Shown here: positions 42,381 through 51,472 of the stretch, piece by piece
Layout of the letters: every line of letters begins with the position of its first letter
Numbering within the stretch: the stretch's first letter is position 1
NCBI GenBank assembly: GCA_934630815.1
Contig: CAKTWI010000007.1
Location: forward strand, 22,366-86,365
Length of the DNA stretch: 64,000 nucleotides
Direction of reading: 5' to 3'
From: an uncultured Senegalimassilia sp.
GTDB lineage: Bacteria > Actinomycetota > Coriobacteriia > Coriobacteriales > Eggerthellaceae
The notes under the pieces: model-generated
Database searches by the model: none
Seen by the model: the letters and a program-made list of their open reading frames with translations, nothing else
Told to the model about the DNA's origin: nothing
Position numbers and translations under genes: made by a program

Positions 42381-42490
42381 TGAAACGTCTCCTGTCGTAT
42401 GGGTCTTTCGCTCGGTTAAGTCTACCCGACAAACCTGAAGCCGGGCTCGGTAATGACGGGGGAACCGCGAAAAGTTCCTTTGCCGTTGCT

Positions 42491-43801
42491 TTACGCTTTC
42501 TTGGATTCCCTCTCTGCCAGGTCAGCAAGCGTGACTCGTTGGGCTACAAGGCCGGAAAGGGGTTCAAGGAGCGTGCGGTCATCGGGATTCAGGCCATTTT
42601 CAGCCAACCCGATAACGCGGTCGCACAGGTCGGCTACCGGCACTCCGTAAACATCAGCATTGTAGCCGCCTTCCATCAGGGCATCTTTTGCCCTCTCGAA
42701 AGCATCGGCGTCTACATCGGCGAAAAGGACTTCAAGCTGTTGCAGGTTGTCTTCGTCGTAGAACAAGCCCCTGATAAGGGCGGCATAGGCGATCACATAG
42801 GGGATGGGCATAGAGTCCGCCGGGCGGATCTCCAAGTACGTTTTCAGCCGCACGTCGGGGAATTGCATGGAAACCGCGTGCTCTACTTGCTTTCGGGTCA
42901 TCGGCTTGTCGGCGTACAGTTGTCCAAAGGTCTGCTCGCAGTAGCGCCAGCCCTCGTTTTCATCGGGCGCCACTATAGCGGGCGTGTCCAACACGTACTT
43001 CGCATAGTCTTCGAACGTGAAGCCGCTTGAAAGGGCACCGGGCACAAGGCCGCATCGGTCGCTGTCGGTATGGCGCCATATGTCGGTCCTCATCAGCTTG
43101 TGCGAGCGGGGTTTGCCTTCGAATACCGGCGAATTGTCGCAAATCAGGCTCAAAATAGGAGTAAGCGCATAGGCGACCCTCATTTTTCGAAGGCAGTCCT
43201 GCTCGCTTGTGTAGTCGATGGAGATCTGCGTTGAGGCGCTGCCTCGCATCATGCAGGGGCCGTAGATATCCTTTGCGCCAAGATATCGGTTCATGAATGC
43301 GTAGCGGCGCTTAGGTATCAGGTCCAAGCTGCGTGCCGTGGCGGTGGGATGGTATCCTTGCGCCACCACACGCATGCCTTTGGGGGCAAGCAGCTCATCA
43401 AGCGTTTTCCGATATGCGGTAAACGTCTCCAGGGCTTTTTGCAGGTCATCGAACGGACCCGCCGATAGCTCGATTTGGGCGGCAGGTTCGATGGTGATCG
43501 CCTCTCCTGGGCGAGCTACGCCAAGAAGGTCGCCTTCTTCATCTACGGTCGCTTGCGGATAGGATCCCCCTAGCTGTTCAAGCAGATGCGCAACGCCGTT
43601 CTCCTCGCTATAGGAGACAGGGGAGCCGTCAGCGCGCACAATGGTCTGTTCCAGCTCGATGCCCAGTTTCCCGTGCGATTCAGCGGGTTTTATGCCGCTT
43701 CGGAAGAAAGCCGTCAGCGCTTCGATATTGTGGTTACGAGCAGGTTGGGAGACGTCGCCGGGGGTGGCGTCGGTATGGTTTTCGGGGGCTGGAATATTCA
43801 T
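42491..43801 (-). CDS. gshA: Glutamate-cysteine ligase, GCS2 type
   Basis: A 436-residue protein of the GCS2/EgtA-type ligase family. Visible parts: GIELEQTIVRADGSPVSY near residue 47, a Glu-rich ITIEPAAQIELSAGP (metal and substrate binding) near 100, GYHPTATARSLDLIPKRRYAFMNRYL near 150, MMRGSASTQISIDY near 185, and YLEIRPADSMPIPYV near 330. It joins glutamate and cysteine to gamma-glutamylcysteine. No glutathione synthetase lies nearby, so the product may be used as such or passed to an enzyme elsewhere. AAGGAG stands nine bases before the ATG. It is divergent from the CapD-type gene. Confidence 0.87.
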   Translation of the reverse strand: MNIPAPENHTDATPGDVSQPARNHNIEALTAFFRSGIKPAESHGKLGIELEQTIVRADGSPVSYSEENGVAHLLEQLGGSYPQATVDEEGDLLGVARPGEAITIEPAAQIELSAGPFDDLQKALETFTAYRKTLDELLAPKGMRVVAQGYHPTATARSLDLIPKRRYAFMNRYLGAKDIYGPCMMRGSASTQISIDYTSEQDCLRKMRVAYALTPILSLICDNSPVFEGKPRSHKLMRTDIWRHTDSDRCGLVPGALSSGFTFEDYAKYVLDTPAIVAPDENEGWRYCEQTFGQLYADKPMTRKQVEHAVSMQFPDVRLKTYLEIRPADSMPIPYVIAYAALIRGLFYDEDNLQQLEVLFADVDADAFERAKDALMEGGYNADVYGVPVADLCDRVIGLAENGLNPDDRTLLEPLSGLVAQRVTLADLAERESKKA

Positions 43802-43852
43802 GTAACAAGCTCCTTGGCCGGTAATATCGCTGCAATCATACGCCAGTTTGGC

Positions 43853-43858
43853 TACAAT
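43853..43858 (+). promoter_or_regulatory. Possible -10 box of the capD-arg unit
   Basis: TACAAT lies 60 bases before the ATG. The -35 candidate CTGCAA (43830-43835), 17 bases upstream, is weak. A second, poorer -10-like TTCTAT at 43904-43909 would give a leaderless start. Confidence 0.35.
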
Positions 43859-43917
43859 AGGCCTTCAGTCGGCAGCCTTTGTAGGTAATCTGACACTATG
43901 AACTGTTCTATTTGAAG

Positions 43918-45792
43918 ATGAAGACGGGGCCGGGTTTGGACGTGCATATCACAAAAAGAACAGCGCTTTTGTTGCTGCTCGACATCATCGCCACGTATCT
44001 GTCGTATTGGCTTGCATCTATTCTCACCAACGTTAAGGGAGAGGTGTTCGTCAATAACGAGATTTACTTCGTATTGGGCATTCTCGCGTTTATCAACGTC
44101 GTGGTTTTGGCGACGTTTCGCCTGTACAACAATTTATGGGAATATGCCAGCATCGATGAGGTCATCCAAATCGTCGGCGCAACCGTGCTCGGCACGTTGG
44201 GCGGCGCCGTGTTTCTGTGGATTATCGGCACTAGGCTTCCTATCAGGGTTTTCGTCGTTTCGTGCTTCCTTTTGATCTTCTTCATGGGCGGTATCCGCTT
44301 CGTGTTCCGCTTCATGCGCCAAAAGGGAAGGGCCATCGCCTCGTCGCAGCGCACGTGCGATCGCCCGCGCACGCTGGTGGTCGGCGCGGGCGAAACGGGC
44401 TCGCTGGCAATCGGGCGCATGGCGTCGAAAGATCCGCTCATGCCCGGTATCCCCATTGTCGCCACTGACGACGACCCTGCGAAGCGGGGTCAACGCATCC
44501 ATGGTGTGAAGGTTTCTGGCGGAACCTCCGACATCGTCGATCTGGTTGATCGCTACGATATCGAGCAGATCGTCGTCGCTATCCCCTCGTCCACGCCCGA
44601 GGAGCGTAAGCGCATTTACGGCGAATGCACGAAAACGGATTGCCGTTTGCGCACGCTGCCCAACGTTCGCGCTTTGTCCCTTGATGAAATCGGGGATGTA
44701 AGCCTGCGCGACGTCGATGTGGCGGACCTGCTTGGTCGCGAGGAGATCGTTCTGAACACTCGTGCGGTTTCCGGCTATATCGCCGGTGAAACCGTGCTGG
44801 TCACTGGCGGCGGCGGTTCCATCGGCAGCGAGCTGTGCCGTCAGCTGTGCACGGTGGCGCCTGCTCGCATAGTCATCTTCGACATTTACGAGAATGATGC
44901 GTACATGCTGCGCAACGAGCTTCTGTCCGAATACGACGACATCGATATCATCATCGAGATCGGCAACGTATGCGACAAGGAGCGCGTCAATGAGGTGTTC
45001 GCGAAATATCGCCCGGGCGCGGTGTTTCATGCGGCTGCCCATAAACACGTTCCTCTTATGGAGCATTGCCCGCGCGAGGCCGTTCACAACAACGTGTTCG
45101 GCACGTTGAATGCCGTTCGTGCCGCTGATGCCTACGGGGCGGCGCGCTTCATCTTCATCTCCACCGACAAGGCGGTTAACCCCACGAGCGTCATGGGGGC
45201 GACCAAGCGCATGGGCGAAATGATCGTGCAGTACTATGCGCGTACGTCGAAAACCATTTTCACCGCAGTGCGTTTCGGCAACGTGCTTGGCTCTAACGGC
45301 AGCGTGATTCCCGTCTTCCAGCGTCAAATCGCCGCCGGTGGGCCTGTTACCGTTACGCATCCGGATATCGAGCGCTTCTTCATGACCATCCCCGAGGCGT
45401 CGCGATTGGTTATCCAAGCGGGAGGCATGGCGCATGGCGGCGAGATCTTCATTTTGGATATGGGCGAACCCGTCAAGATCGTCGATTTGGCAAAAGGCCT
45501 TATCCAACTGCAAGGCCTTACGCCGGACGTGGATATCAAAATAGAGTTTACGGGTCTGCGTGAAGGTGAGAAGATGTACGAGGAACTGCTCATGGACGAG
45601 GAGAGCACGCTTCCCACCGATAACCAGTCCATCATGATCTCCACGGGCCAGGAAATCAGCTATGATCAGGTTGCCTCGAAGCTCGATGAGTTGGAAAACG
45701 CGCTTTCGGCAACTGATGGGGAAGCTATTCGCATGCTTGAACAGGCGGTCCCAACGTACCATTACACCTCGAATGGGAAGGGCATAGTATGA
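43918..45792 (+). CDS. CapD/WbpM-type nucleotide-sugar 4,6-dehydratase, membrane-bound
   Basis: A 624-residue protein from ATG 43918 (TTG 43912 is an alternative; neither has a ribosome site). Residues about 15-140 give four membrane helices. A first Rossmann unit starts at TLVVGAGETGSLAIG near residue 150. The SDR dehydratase domain starts at VLVTGGGGSIGSELCRQL near 292. In it FHAAAHKHVPLMEH and FISTDKAVNPTSVMGATKRMGE match WbpM, PglF and CapD, with the Met-x3-Lys form (MGATK) in place of the usual Tyr-x3-Lys. It probably makes UDP-4-keto-6-deoxy-GlcNAc for surface glycans. Its stop overlaps argC by ATGA, an unexpected partner. Confidence 0.88.
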   Translation: MKTGPGLDVHITKRTALLLLLDIIATYLSYWLASILTNVKGEVFVNNEIYFVLGILAFINVVVLATFRLYNNLWEYASIDEVIQIVGATVLGTLGGAVFLWIIGTRLPIRVFVVSCFLLIFFMGGIRFVFRFMRQKGRAIASSQRTCDRPRTLVVGAGETGSLAIGRMASKDPLMPGIPIVATDDDPAKRGQRIHGVKVSGGTSDIVDLVDRYDIEQIVVAIPSSTPEERKRIYGECTKTDCRLRTLPNVRALSLDEIGDVSLRDVDVADLLGREEIVLNTRAVSGYIAGETVLVTGGGGSIGSELCRQLCTVAPARIVIFDIYENDAYMLRNELLSEYDDIDIIIEIGNVCDKERVNEVFAKYRPGAVFHAAAHKHVPLMEHCPREAVHNNVFGTLNAVRAADAYGAARFIFISTDKAVNPTSVMGATKRMGEMIVQYYARTSKTIFTAVRFGNVLGSNGSVIPVFQRQIAAGGPVTVTHPDIERFFMTIPEASRLVIQAGGMAHGGEIFILDMGEPVKIVDLAKGLIQLQGLTPDVDIKIEFTGLREGEKMYEELLMDEESTLPTDNQSIMISTGQEISYDQVASKLDELENALSATDGEAIRMLEQAVPTYHYTSNGKGIV

Positions 45793-46853
45793 GCATCAAA
45801 TGCGGTATTGTCGGTGCAGCCGGCTTCGCTGGCATAGAGCTGGTCCGAGTTGCGCTGCGGCACCCCGAGTTCGAATTGGTCGCCGTTACCTCCAATGAGC
45901 TTGCTGGAACCCCCGTGGCCAAGGAATACCCTTGCTTCACGGGAGCAACCGACCTTGCCTTCTCCAGGCATGACGACCCGGTTCTCGATCAGTGCGATGT
46001 CGTGTTCCTTGCCGTGCCTCATACCGCGGCAATGGCAATGGCCCCTCGTATCGTCGATCGTGGGGGTGTGGTGGTCGACCTGTCTGCCGATTTCCGCTTA
46101 AAGGACCCTGCGGTTTACGAGCAGTGGTACAAAGTCCCTCATACTCAAACCGAGCTGCTCAAGCGCGCCGCCTTCGGCTTGCCCGAGCTGTTCCCCGACG
46201 ATCTTGTCGCCGCCGCGCAGCAGCGCAAGGAAGGCAAAGGGGCGGTCGTCGGTTGCGCTGGCTGCTATCCCACGGCAACCACGCTTGCTGCAGCGCCTGC
46301 CGTGCGTCTCGGCCTTGTCGATGACAAAGCTCCGATTGTCGTAGATGCCATTTCAGGTGTGACGGGTGCAGGCAAGAAGGCTACGGCGCGCACCCATTTC
46401 TGTTTCGCCAACGAAAATCTCGAGGCTTACGGCGTTGCTACGCATCGCCATACGCCTGAAATCGAGCAGATCCTGGGCGTTTCCGACCGCTTGGTGTTCA
46501 CCCCTCATTTGGCGCCGCTGAACAGGGGCCTTCTGTCTACGGTGAACCTGCCCTTGGCGGCCGGGGCAACGCATGATGTGGCGAAGATCGTCGAGAGCTA
46601 TAAAGAGTTCTATCGAGACAGCGCGTTCGTAACCGTGCTCGATGCAGGGGTTATGCCCAAGACGTCTTCCGTCGTGGGCACGAATTGCGCTCATATCGGG
46701 CTTGCCGTCAATGAGCGGGTTGGCATGCTCATTGCCGTCGGAGCTATAGACAACCTTTGCAAAGGCGCTGCTAATCAAGCTGTTCAGTGCGCTAACATCG
46801 TATTCGGGCTGCCAGAGGACCTTGGCCTTGATAAGGTGGCGGTTCCCGTATAG
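45789..46853 (+). CDS. argC: N-acetyl-gamma-glutamyl-phosphate reductase
   Basis: A 354-residue protein. The NADP site is GIVGAAGFAGIELVR at the start. The catalytic cysteine is in VVGCAGCYPTAT near residue 155, and the second active-site part is HRHTPEIEQ near 220, with FTPHLAPLNRGLLSTV. It reduces N-acetylglutamyl phosphate in the third step of arginine synthesis. The start lies in an ATGA overlap with the CapD-type gene, so its translation is coupled to it. A small hairpin follows, then argJ. Confidence 0.95.
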   Translation: MSIKCGIVGAAGFAGIELVRVALRHPEFELVAVTSNELAGTPVAKEYPCFTGATDLAFSRHDDPVLDQCDVVFLAVPHTAAMAMAPRIVDRGGVVVDLSADFRLKDPAVYEQWYKVPHTQTELLKRAAFGLPELFPDDLVAAAQQRKEGKGAVVGCAGCYPTATTLAAAPAVRLGLVDDKAPIVVDAISGVTGAGKKATARTHFCFANENLEAYGVATHRHTPEIEQILGVSDRLVFTPHLAPLNRGLLSTVNLPLAAGATHDVAKIVESYKEFYRDSAFVTVLDAGVMPKTSSVVGTNCAHIGLAVNERVGMLIAVGAIDNLCKGAANQAVQCANIVFGLPEDLGLDKVAVPV

Positions 46854-46859
46854 CCAATC

Positions 46860-46883
46860 CGCCCGCCGTTTCGGCGGGCGTTT
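46860..46883 (+). terminator. Small hairpin between argC and argJ
   Basis: CGCCCGCC (46860-46867) pairs with GGCGGGCG (46873-46880), followed by TTTC. Probably a weak attenuator or processing site within the operon. Confidence 0.5.
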
Positions 46884-46898
46884 CAGAAGGAGGGCGTA

Positions 46899-48224
46899 AT
46901 GACTCATGCAGTTTCCGCTGCGTCTAAGGGGGACGCGGTGAAACCTTTGCATAACGCAAGCACCGCCGACTCCTACGCAGATCTGCCGTTTTTGCCGGCA
47001 GGCGGCGTTGCGTCGGCGAAGGGTTTCAAGGCTTGCGGCATCCACGCAGGATTCCGCGCTGATCCAAAGCGTTTGGATTTTGCGCTGGTGGCAGCTGATC
47101 AACCGGCGGCGTGTGCCGCGGTGTTCACCACGAACGTATTCTGCTCGGCTCCGGTCACGGTGTCCAAGGAGCACCTTGATGGTGCAGGGCATGGCATCGC
47201 GCGTGCAGTGGCCATCAACTCGGGTATCGCAAATGCGGCTACCGGAGACAAGGGCCTTCAGACGGCGCGCCAATCGTCCGGCATCGTCGCCGATGCACTC
47301 GGTTGCCCGGTGCAAGAGGTTTTGGTGGCGTCCACGGGCGTTATCGGCCAGCATCTGCAGATGGAGCCTTTTGAAAGCGGCGCGCCTCTGGCCGTCTCGG
47401 CGCTGTCTGCTGCGGGAGGTGCCGATGCGGCTCGCGCCATCATGACGACGGACACCAAGCCGAAGGAATTCGCCGTAACGTTTAGCGGTAACGGCTTGGG
47501 CTACGATGGATGCATGTTCACGGTGGGCGGCATGGCAAAGGGCTCGGGCATGATCATGCCCAATATGGCCACCATGATCAGCGTCATCACCACCGATGCG
47601 CCCATTGCCGCAAACCACTTGCATGAGGCTCTTTCGAAGGCGGTGGGGATCAGCTTCAACAAGATCACCGTCGACTCCGACACCTCCACGAACGACTCGT
47701 GCTTCCTTATGGCAAGCGGTGCGGCAGCACCGCAAGGCGCTGCGTGCATGCAGCCCGGTACGCCGGCTTTCGATGCCTTCGAAAACGCATTGCGTACCGT
47801 CTGCGTTGCGCTTGCCCGCGAGATGGCGGTCGATGGCGAAGGCGCCACGCGTCTCATCACCGTTAACGTGGCAGGAGCTGCAAACGCGGAAGACGCAGAC
47901 AAGGCTGCGCGTACCGTAGCCAATTCGCCGTTGGTGAAAACAGCGGTTTATGGGCACGATGCGAATTGGGGTCGTATCGCCGCAGCGCTCGGCAGGTCCG
48001 GCGCGGCGTTCTCCCAAGGCGATGTGGCTATCGACATCATGGGGCTTCCGGTATGCCGAGAAGGCTTAACCGTGGAATTCGATGAGGATGAAGCGCTTCG
48101 CCGTTTCGAGGAGCCCGAAGTGGTCATCGACGTCGACCTTGGCGCCGGCAACTGCGCAACAACCATGTGGACATGCGATTTCTCGCACGAATACGTCACT
48201 ATCAATGGAGATTACCGCTCATGA
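46899..48224 (+). CDS. argJ: Ornithine acetyltransferase / N-acetylglutamate synthase
   Basis: A 441-residue protein, about 35 residues longer at its start than most ArgJ. The self-cleavage site is in VLVASTGVIG: the chain should split before Thr146, which becomes the nucleophile. GGMAKGSGMIMPNMATM and the closing DFSHEYVTINGDYRS are standard. It moves acetyl from N-acetylornithine to glutamate, so the acetyl cycle can run without a separate argA. GGAGGG precedes the ATG. The stop overlaps argB by ATGA. Confidence 0.95.
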   Translation: MTHAVSAASKGDAVKPLHNASTADSYADLPFLPAGGVASAKGFKACGIHAGFRADPKRLDFALVAADQPAACAAVFTTNVFCSAPVTVSKEHLDGAGHGIARAVAINSGIANAATGDKGLQTARQSSGIVADALGCPVQEVLVASTGVIGQHLQMEPFESGAPLAVSALSAAGGADAARAIMTTDTKPKEFAVTFSGNGLGYDGCMFTVGGMAKGSGMIMPNMATMISVITTDAPIAANHLHEALSKAVGISFNKITVDSDTSTNDSCFLMASGAAAPQGAACMQPGTPAFDAFENALRTVCVALAREMAVDGEGATRLITVNVAGAANAEDADKAARTVANSPLVKTAVYGHDANWGRIAAALGRSGAAFSQGDVAIDIMGLPVCREGLTVEFDEDEALRRFEEPEVVIDVDLGAGNCATTMWTCDFSHEYVTINGDYRS

Positions 48225-49219
48225 AGTACGCAAAGGATACGCGCCCCGAGGGCGCATCAACGGAGGCAGCTAAGATCCTCGTCGAGGCGCTGCCGTGGAT
48301 TAAGAACATCACCGGTAAAACCGTCGTCATCAAATACGGCGGATCCGCCATGGTCGATGAGAAGCTGCGCGCGGATGTCATGAGCGACATCGTGCTGCTT
48401 AAGATCGTCGGCGTGAACCCCGTCATCGTCCATGGTGGCGGAAAGGCCATCACCAGGGCGATGGACCTCATGGAGATTCCCGTTGAATTCAAGGACGGGC
48501 AGCGTGTTACCACTCCCGAAGCCATGAATCTAGTCCGCACCGTCCTTATGGGCGAGGTCAACCAGGAATTGGTCGAGGCCTTGAACCATCACGGTAATTT
48601 TGCCGTGGGCGTCTCCGGTGCTGATGGCGGCGTTATCGTAGCCGAGCAGGCGAGTCCTGATCTGGGTCGTGTCGGCCATATCACGCGCATCAATCGCCCT
48701 CTGCTCGATGACTTGGTGGCATCGGATTATATTCCGGTTATCGCATCGGTCGCAATCGGAGAGGACGGCGGCTTCTACAACGTGAACGCCGATATGGTTG
48801 CCGGCCATATTGCTGCCGCCATCGGCGCTCACAAGGCGGTGTTCCTTACCGACGTCGACGGTCTGTACGAGAACTTCGAGGATAAAAGCTCGCTTATCTC
48901 CAACCTCACCGTGTTCGAAGCGCGCTATATGGTCGAGAACAACGTGGTGTCCACGGGCATGATCCCGAAACTGAAGTCGTGCATCCATGCGCTGGAAAAC
49001 GGCGTGCAGCGTGCGCATATCATCAACGGGACCACGCCTCATTCTCTGCTGCTCGAAATGCTTACCAGCACCGGCGTCGGCACGACCATGCATTCCACTG
49101 AGGAGGCCTATCGTTTCGATAGCCACCCTCTGGGCAAATTCGCTTCGAAGCTTCTGGAGAACCGTGAAGAAGTCGAGGCCGCTCAGAAGGCCTCTATCCA
49201 GAGTTCATCCGCACATTAA
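48221..49219 (+). CDS. argB: N-acetylglutamate kinase
   Basis: A 332-residue amino-acid kinase from ATG 48221 in the ATGA overlap with argJ. It shows VVIKYGGSAMVDE near residue 33, VIVHGGGKAITRAMD near 68, YNVNADMVAGHIAAAI near 187 and FLTDVDGLY. The C-terminal 30 residues are an Ala/Ser/Glu-rich tail beyond the usual 300. It phosphorylates N-acetylglutamate. The usual arginine-feedback form has an extra N-terminal helix; here about 20 residues precede the core (AAKILVEALPWI), in keeping with that form. Confidence 0.95.
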   Translation: MKYAKDTRPEGASTEAAKILVEALPWIKNITGKTVVIKYGGSAMVDEKLRADVMSDIVLLKIVGVNPVIVHGGGKAITRAMDLMEIPVEFKDGQRVTTPEAMNLVRTVLMGEVNQELVEALNHHGNFAVGVSGADGGVIVAEQASPDLGRVGHITRINRPLLDDLVASDYIPVIASVAIGEDGGFYNVNADMVAGHIAAAIGAHKAVFLTDVDGLYENFEDKSSLISNLTVFEARYMVENNVVSTGMIPKLKSCIHALENGVQRAHIINGTTPHSLLLEMLTSTGVGTTMHSTEEAYRFDSHPLGKFASKLLENREEVEAAQKASIQSSSAH

Positions 49220-49252
49220 AGCAATCGTTACCTTACGAAGGAAGTTGATAGC

Positions 49253-50518
49253 ATGTCGCTAGAGCAACAGCAGGAACTCGAATCGCAATATGTGATGCAT
49301 ACGTTTGCCCGTAAGCCCGTCGAGCTGGTTTCCGGCAAGGGTATGGAAGTCGAAGATGCTGAGGGTAATACATACCTCGATTTCATCGCGGGTATCGGTG
49401 TGTGCAGCCTCGGTCATTGCCATCCTGCCATCACCAAGGCTCTGCAAGACCAGTCTCAGCGCCTGATCCACGTGAGCAATTACTACTACATCGAGGGTCG
49501 CGGCGAGCTCTCCCGTAAAATCTCTGGACTGCTCAATGGTGGGGATCCGGCAAGCCCCGAGCCTTGGCAGACGTTCTACGCAAACTCTGGAGCCGAGGCG
49601 AACGAGTGCGCTATCAAGCTCGCTCGCTTGTATGCGCGCAAGAACGCCGAAGAGGCTGTTCGTGCCGCAGGAGCGGACGATGCCCAGATCAAGCAGGCGT
49701 TCGATGGCGCTCCGCGCACCATCGTGGTCCTTGATCGCAGCTTCCACGGACGAACCCTCGCAACGCTTGCGGCAACTGCTCAGCCTGCGAAGCAGGAGGC
49801 GTTCCAGCCCTTGCCCGGCGGTTTCGTAAGCACGCCTATCAATGACGTCCCGGCTCTTACCCGTTTGTTCGAGCAGCAGGGCCATGATATCTGCGCCGTC
49901 ATGCTCGAGTGCATCCAGGGCGAAAGCGGCGTGCATCCGTGCACGAAGGAATTCCTGGAGGCGGTGCGCAATCTTACCAAGGAGCATGATGCTCTTATGG
50001 TGTGCGACGAGGTCCAAACCGGAATCTTCCGTTGCGGCACCCCGTTCGGCTTCCAGCATTTCGGAGTCACCCCCGATATCGTGACCATGGCGAAGGGCAT
50101 CGCCGGCGGAATGCCCATGGGTGCCTGTGCTGCCCCCGCCCATATCGCAAAGGCGTATCAGCCTGGTGACCACGGCACCACGTTTGGTGGCAGCTGCTTG
50201 GCAGTGGCGGCCGCAACGGCAACGCTCGACACGCTTTCCAATGGTTTTCAGCAGCATGTGCAGGAAACCGGCGAATACATGCGCCAGCAGCTTGCCGGTG
50301 TGTCCAAGGTCAAGGAGGTCCGCGGCGTTGGCCTCATGAACGCCATCGACCTTGATGAATCGGTTGATGCGCCTGCTTTGGTTCAGAAGGCGCTGGGCAA
50401 GGGCCTGCTGCTCAACGCAACGGGCGCCCATACCCTGCGCTTCCTTCCGCCGTTGGTGTGCGAGAAGGGCGATATCGATGCAATGGTCGAGCGTCTGAAC
50501 CAGATGATCGAAGCTTAA
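49253..50518 (+). CDS. argD: Acetylornithine aminotransferase
   Basis: A 421-residue class III PLP aminotransferase. It has YLDFIAGIGVCSLGHCHP near residue 40, NSGAEANECAIKLAR near 110, LDRSFHGRTLATLAAT, the PLP aspartate in LMVCDEVQTG near 250, the lysine in TMAKGIAGGMPMGA near 282, and HGTTFGGSCLAVAAA. It converts N-acetylglutamate semialdehyde to N-acetylornithine. GAAGGAAG lies ten bases before the ATG. A strong hairpin follows. Confidence 0.95.
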   Translation: MSLEQQQELESQYVMHTFARKPVELVSGKGMEVEDAEGNTYLDFIAGIGVCSLGHCHPAITKALQDQSQRLIHVSNYYYIEGRGELSRKISGLLNGGDPASPEPWQTFYANSGAEANECAIKLARLYARKNAEEAVRAAGADDAQIKQAFDGAPRTIVVLDRSFHGRTLATLAATAQPAKQEAFQPLPGGFVSTPINDVPALTRLFEQQGHDICAVMLECIQGESGVHPCTKEFLEAVRNLTKEHDALMVCDEVQTGIFRCGTPFGFQHFGVTPDIVTMAKGIAGGMPMGACAAPAHIAKAYQPGDHGTTFGGSCLAVAAATATLDTLSNGFQQHVQETGEYMRQQLAGVSKVKEVRGVGLMNAIDLDESVDAPALVQKALGKGLLLNATGAHTLRFLPPLVCEKGDIDAMVERLNQMIEA

Positions 50519-50534
50519 AGGCTCCATAACGCCT

Positions 50535-50568
50535 GCCAAGGGTCCACGTTGCGGCGTGGACCCTTGGC
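50535..50568 (+). terminator. Hairpin after argD
   Basis: GCCAAGGGTCCACG (50535-50548) pairs fully with 50555-50568. There is no T-run, so it is a strong structure but an unsure terminator. The frame 50549-50749 that overlaps it is not a convincing gene. Confidence 0.6.
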
Positions 50569-50680
50569 ATCCATACGGATGAGATTCCGAGGCAACGTTT
50601 CGTCGATGCAAAAGAAGCGGCATATTCTTCGCAAATTTCAATTTCATCTCGCTGATCGCGAAATGTTGCGGTATTATGAA

Positions 50681-50730
50681 TTGCATATTCTTGATGGCAC
50701 TTACACTATTTTGCATATGCATCAAGAATC
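50681..50730. promoter_or_regulatory. Candidate ArgR operator cluster before argR
   Basis: TTGCATATTC (50681-50690) and TTGCATAT (50711-50718) are direct repeats. ATTCTTGATG (50687-50696) and CATCAAGAAT (50720-50729) form a 10-bp inverted repeat in the same span. A related GCATATTCTTC lies at 50620-50630. TTGCAT is a part of known actinobacterial ARG boxes. A+T content is much higher than in the neighbours. Confidence 0.55.
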
Positions 50731-50752
50731 ATTGGAGGAAACCGGGTAGAAT

Positions 50753-50766
50753 GCCCCACGTGGGGC
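50753..50766. repeat. 14-bp perfect palindrome before argR
   Basis: GCCCCACGTGGGGC reads the same on both strands and lies 16 bases before the argR start. Confidence 0.6.
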
Positions 50767-50781
50767 GGGAAGTAACGAGGC

Positions 50782-51210
50782 ATGAGGAAACGGCAACAAA
50801 GACATGACGTGATTCGCGACATCATTCGCGATCGCAATGTCAAGACGCAGCGCGATCTCGCTAATCAGCTGCAGTCTGCCGGCTACGAGTGCACTCAGGC
50901 TACCATTTCCCGCGATATCATGGACATGGGCCTTGTGAAGTCTCGCGAGGGTTATTACGTCCTCCCTGAGGAAATGCGTCTTCAGCGCATGGTTTCCGAA
51001 TTAGTTGAAGAGGTGCACGTCGCTGGCAATCTGGTTGTCGTGAAGACGTTCTCCGGCGGTGCTGCCGGCGTCTCCGCAGCCCTTGACAAAGCCAGCCTGC
51101 GTGGAGCGCTCGGCACCGTTGCCGGCGACAACACCATTATGATCGCAGCAGAAAGCCCCGAGGCTGCGGTGGAGGTCGAGCGAGCCATCGACCGTCTGCG
51201 ACGACGATAA
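50782..51210 (+). CDS. argR: Arginine repressor ArgR
   Basis: A 142-residue protein, with the usual winged-helix N-domain (RHDVIRDIIRDRNVKTQRDL, then YECTQATISRDIMDMGLVKS) and C-domain for hexamer formation and arginine binding (SAALDKASLRGALGTVAGDNTIMIA). The GTVAGDDTI-type loop, here with GDN, binds arginine. It should repress arg genes when arginine is plentiful. An in-frame TAA nine bases upstream fixes 50782 as the first possible ATG. A stronger GGAGG further up (50734) serves a possible 18-codon leader frame at 50751-50807. Confidence 0.94.
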   Translation: MRKRQQRHDVIRDIIRDRNVKTQRDLANQLQSAGYECTQATISRDIMDMGLVKSREGYYVLPEEMRLQRMVSELVEEVHVAGNLVVVKTFSGGAAGVSAALDKASLRGALGTVAGDNTIMIAAESPEAAVEVERAIDRLRRR

Positions 51211-51246
51211 TCGTCTAGTTTTTCTACCGTTGCAAAACGGTTATCT

Positions 51247-51325
51247 TTGCATATTCCACGTTGCATTTACAAGTTGTTACATCATTGCGCTGCGCGTCAT
51301 CTCTGGATAATTGTGCACGTATAAT
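51247..51325 (+). promoter_or_regulatory. argG promoter region with ARG-box-like repeats
   Basis: TTGCATATTC (51247-51256) and TTGCATTT (51261-51268) stand side by side, 52 bases before a perfect TATAAT (51320-51325). The -35 is unclear. A third exact TTGCATATTC lies inside the start of argG (51501-51510). The 262-base gap 51211-51472 has no gene. Confidence 0.55.
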
Positions 51326-51472
51326 TCCTAAGGGATTACTGTAGTTTCAGGAAATTTCACTTGGGAAACTAATCTGTAACCAGGCAGTACGGGGCATACC
51401 TGTATCTTGTGGCACTCGTGGACCCAACTCACCTTATTGCAAAACAAATCGCAGACGAAGGGGCCGATTATC

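Noticed and set aside
50549..50749. 66-residue plus-strand frame before argR
   Set aside because: It runs through a hairpin and the ARG-box-like repeats and has no ribosome site.
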